This document shows positions 31,543 through 33,450 of a DNA stretch of 33,450 nucleotides, piece by piece (the first letter of the stretch is position 1; every line of letters begins with the position of its first letter). The stretch comes from an uncultured Prevotellaceae bacterium (GTDB taxonomy: Bacteria; Bacteroidota; Bacteroidia; Bacteroidales; Muribaculaceae): the NCBI GenBank assembly GCA_947302275.1, contig CAMYUW010000027.1, positions 1 through 33,450 of the forward strand. Reading direction: 5' to 3'. Both the position numbers and the translations under genes were made by a program. A model generated the notes under the pieces. The model saw only the letters and a list, made by a program, of their open reading frames with translations. It was not told where the DNA came from and ran no database searches.

Positions 31543-33450
31543 TTACCAGATGATAGCGCGGTCGGCGGGGTCGAGCCACATCTTGTCACCGGCCTTGATG
31601 CCGAAGGCGTCAAAGAAGGTGTCGATGTTCCTCAGCGTGGCGTTCACGCGGTAGCGGCCGATGCTGTGGGGATCGCTCTTGGTCTGCTGGAAGATGGCCT
31701 CCTCGGTCATGTTGTCGGCCCAGATGCGGCCATAGCTCAGGTAGAAGCGCTGGGCGGGAGTAAAGCCGTCAATCTTCTTGCCCTCGCGGAACTGCTGCGT
31801 GGTGCGGAAGGCATCATAGGCAATGCGCAGGCCACCCTGGTCAGCGATGTTCTCGCCCAGGGTCAGGTGGCCGTTGGCGTGCTGGTCCTTGACAACAACG
31901 ATCTGGTCAAACTGTGCGGCGAGCTTTTCGGCTGCCTCTTGGAACTTCTGGCTGTCCTCCTCGGTCCACCAGTCGGTCATGTTGCCGTACTGGTCGAACA
32001 TGCGGCCCTGGTCGTCAAAGCCGTGGGTCATCTCGTGGCCAATCACAACACCGATGGCACCGAAGTTGGTGGCATCGTCAGCATCCACATCAAAGAAGGG
32101 TGGTTGCAGAATGGCAGCAGGGAAGCAGATCTCGTTGGTGGTGGGGTTGTAGTAGGCGTTGACGGTCTGCGGAGTCATGCCCCATTCGTCCTTGTCAACG
32201 GGCTTGCCCATCTTGTCCAGGTTGCGGCGGGTCTCATACAGGCTGGCAGCCTTGATGTTGTCATACAGGCTCTTGCTGGGATCTACCTGCAGGCCGCTGT
32301 AGTCGCGCCACTTGTCGGGATAACCGATCTTGACGGTGAAGGCGTTGAGCTTCACGAGGGCGTTGATCTTGGTCTGCTCGCTCATCCAGGTCAGGCCGGC
32401 GATGTGTGCGGCCAGCGATTTGCGCAGCTCACCGATGAGCTTCATCATCTTCTCCTTGCTGCCGTGAGCAAAGTACTTGTTGACGTAGATTTCGCCGACT
32501 GCCTCGCCCAGTAGTCCGTTGGGCAGACCCAAAGCGCGTTTCCAGCGGGGCTTGCGCTCCTTTTGTCCGCTCAGCATGCGGCCGTAGAAGTCAAACGAAG
32601 TCTCACCGAACTCGTCGCTCAGGTAACTGCTTGAGCCAGTAATGAGCAGGCCAGCCATGTAGTCGCGCATCTGCTGCTCGGTGAGCTTGGTCATCAGGTC
32701 GTTGGCAACGGCCATCACCTTGGGCTCGGTCAGGATAACCCACTCGGTCTGGGGCACGCCCATCAGGTTGAAGTACTGCTTCCAGTCGATAGCGGGATAA
32801 TCCTTCTGGAGCTGGTCCAGCGTGCGGATGTTGTACAGCTTGTTGTAGTCACGGGCCTCGGCACGGTCCATCTTGGCTTGGGCAAACTTGTACTCGATGT
32901 CATAGATGGTCTTGCTGGCGCGGTTAGCCTCCTTCTTGCTGTAACCGGCGAGCATGAACATCTTCACCAGGTAGTCGCGGTAAGCCTGTTGGATTTTCTT
33001 GCTGTCGGCGTCGGTGTTCAGGTAGTAGTCCCTGTCGGGCAGACCACTAGTACCGGCGCTGAGCCACATCACGTTCATGTCACTGTTCTTGAGGTCAGTC
33101 TCCACACCGATGCCGAAGAACGGATTACCGATCTTCAGGTGCTGGTCGGCAATGAAGGTCGTCAAGTCCTTCTTCTTGAAGGCCTTGATCTTGGCCAGGT
33201 CGGCCATCATGGGCTGTGCGCCCTCGCGGTTCAGGCGGTCGCTGTCCATTGCCATCTTGTACAGGTCGGCAACTTTCTGGTCAACGGTGCCAAACTTATG
33301 CTCGGTCTTGCCCAGTTCCAGGAACATGTCGCGCAAACGGTTCTCGTTCTCCTCGGCGATTACATTAAACACGCCATAGCTGGAATACTCGGGATGTTTG
33401 CTCAGCGGGTTGGCCTTCATCCAGCCACCACCGGCATACTCATAGAAATC
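31543..33450 (-). CDS. pepO: M13 family zinc endopeptidase (PepO/neprilysin-like), 5' partial
   Basis: Zinc oligopeptidase, probably periplasmic or surface-bound. The gene runs off the right edge: the frame continues upstream of the first internal Met through 33450, encoding DFYEYAGGGW before MKANPL, the usual N-terminal M13 motif (commonly YACGGW; here Gly replaces the Cys). Catalytic features are complete: NAYYNPTTNEICFPAAILQP, zinc site VIGHEMTHGFDDQGR (HExxH), third ligand Glu in LGENIADQGG, and the C-terminal RVNATLRNIDTFFDAFG and DPADRAIIW. 635 visible residues; signal peptide and about 40-50 residues are missing. It is convergent with ubiE. Confidence 0.96.
   Translation of the reverse strand, partial: DFYEYAGGGWMKANPLSKHPEYSSYGVFNVIAEENENRLRDMFLELGKTEHKFGTVDQKVADLYKMAMDSDRLNREGAQPMMADLAKIKAFKKKDLTTFIADQHLKIGNPFFGIGVETDLKNSDMNVMWLSAGTSGLPDRDYYLNTDADSKKIQQAYRDYLVKMFMLAGYSKKEANRASKTIYDIEYKFAQAKMDRAEARDYNKLYNIRTLDQLQKDYPAIDWKQYFNLMGVPQTEWVILTEPKVMAVANDLMTKLTEQQMRDYMAGLLITGSSSYLSDEFGETSFDFYGRMLSGQKERKPRWKRALGLPNGLLGEAVGEIYVNKYFAHGSKEKMMKLIGELRKSLAAHIAGLTWMSEQTKINALVKLNAFTVKIGYPDKWRDYSGLQVDPSKSLYDNIKAASLYETRRNLDKMGKPVDKDEWGMTPQTVNAYYNPTTNEICFPAAILQPPFFDVDADDATNFGAIGVVIGHEMTHGFDDQGRMFDQYGNMTDWWTEEDSQKFQEAAEKLAAQFDQIVVVKDQHANGHLTLGENIADQGGLRIAYDAFRTTQQFREGKKIDGFTPAQRFYLSYGRIWADNMTEEAIFQQTKSDPHSIGRYRVNATLRNIDTFFDAFGIKAGDKMWLDPADRAIIW

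Noticed and set aside
31666..32514. 282-codon open frame opposite the M13 peptidase
   Set aside because: Shadow; the peptidase frame carries the full conserved sequence including zinc-site surroundings.

Overview
The window is a contiguous piece of a Bacteroidales chromosome. Muribaculaceae or Prevotellaceae-like is the best guess. Evidence: a SusC/SusD pair with a GH97 enzyme, lipoproteins with Bacteroidota-type lipoboxes, large secreted proteins of the kind abundant in gut Bacteroidales, a menaquinone-type UbiE, and repeated intergenic TAnnTTTG elements (the Bacteroidota housekeeping -7 box). I saw no rRNA, tRNA, CRISPR array, prophage or insertion sequence. I did no database search; family calls come from motifs and domain order.

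Region 1 (1-8.5 kb) is an alpha-glucan (starch/maltooligosaccharide) utilisation locus on the + strand: a SusC-type TonB-dependent receptor cut by the left edge, a SusD-type binding lipoprotein, a surface lipoprotein carrying three CBM26-like starch-binding modules, then, after a terminator and with its own promoter, a SusB-like GH97 alpha-glucosidase whose three catalytic glutamates have the spacing of SusB. No GH13 amylase or SusR-type regulator is in the window.

Region 2 (8.5-17 kb) holds two very large secreted modular proteins on the - strand, convergent with the sugar locus. They share an N-terminal/central module and chitobiase-C-like Ig repeats but end differently: one in a type IX secretion-like sorting tail, the other in a dockerin-like pair of calcium loops.

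Region 3 (17.3-21 kb) is the accessory part: a MATE exporter, a single-chain AAA ATPase plus TOPRIM-like (DUF4435-type) protein resembling fused PARIS defence components, and a small GxxExxY PDDEXK-like nuclease gene enclosed by 19-bp imperfect inverted repeats, which looks like a discrete cassette of about 485 bp.

Region 4 (21-33.4 kb) is mostly housekeeping: a metal permease fused to an HMA domain; an operon of two small lipoproteins, an isoprenyl diphosphate synthase and TatD; a divergent operon of cmk, ispH and a DUF3298-like anchored protein; a RsmI-like methyltransferase followed by a WalJ-like MBL hydrolase; phoH-ubiE (isoprenoid and menaquinone genes recur here); and an M13 peptidase cut by the right edge. 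The anchored protein and the MBL hydrolase overlap tail to tail by 104 bp.
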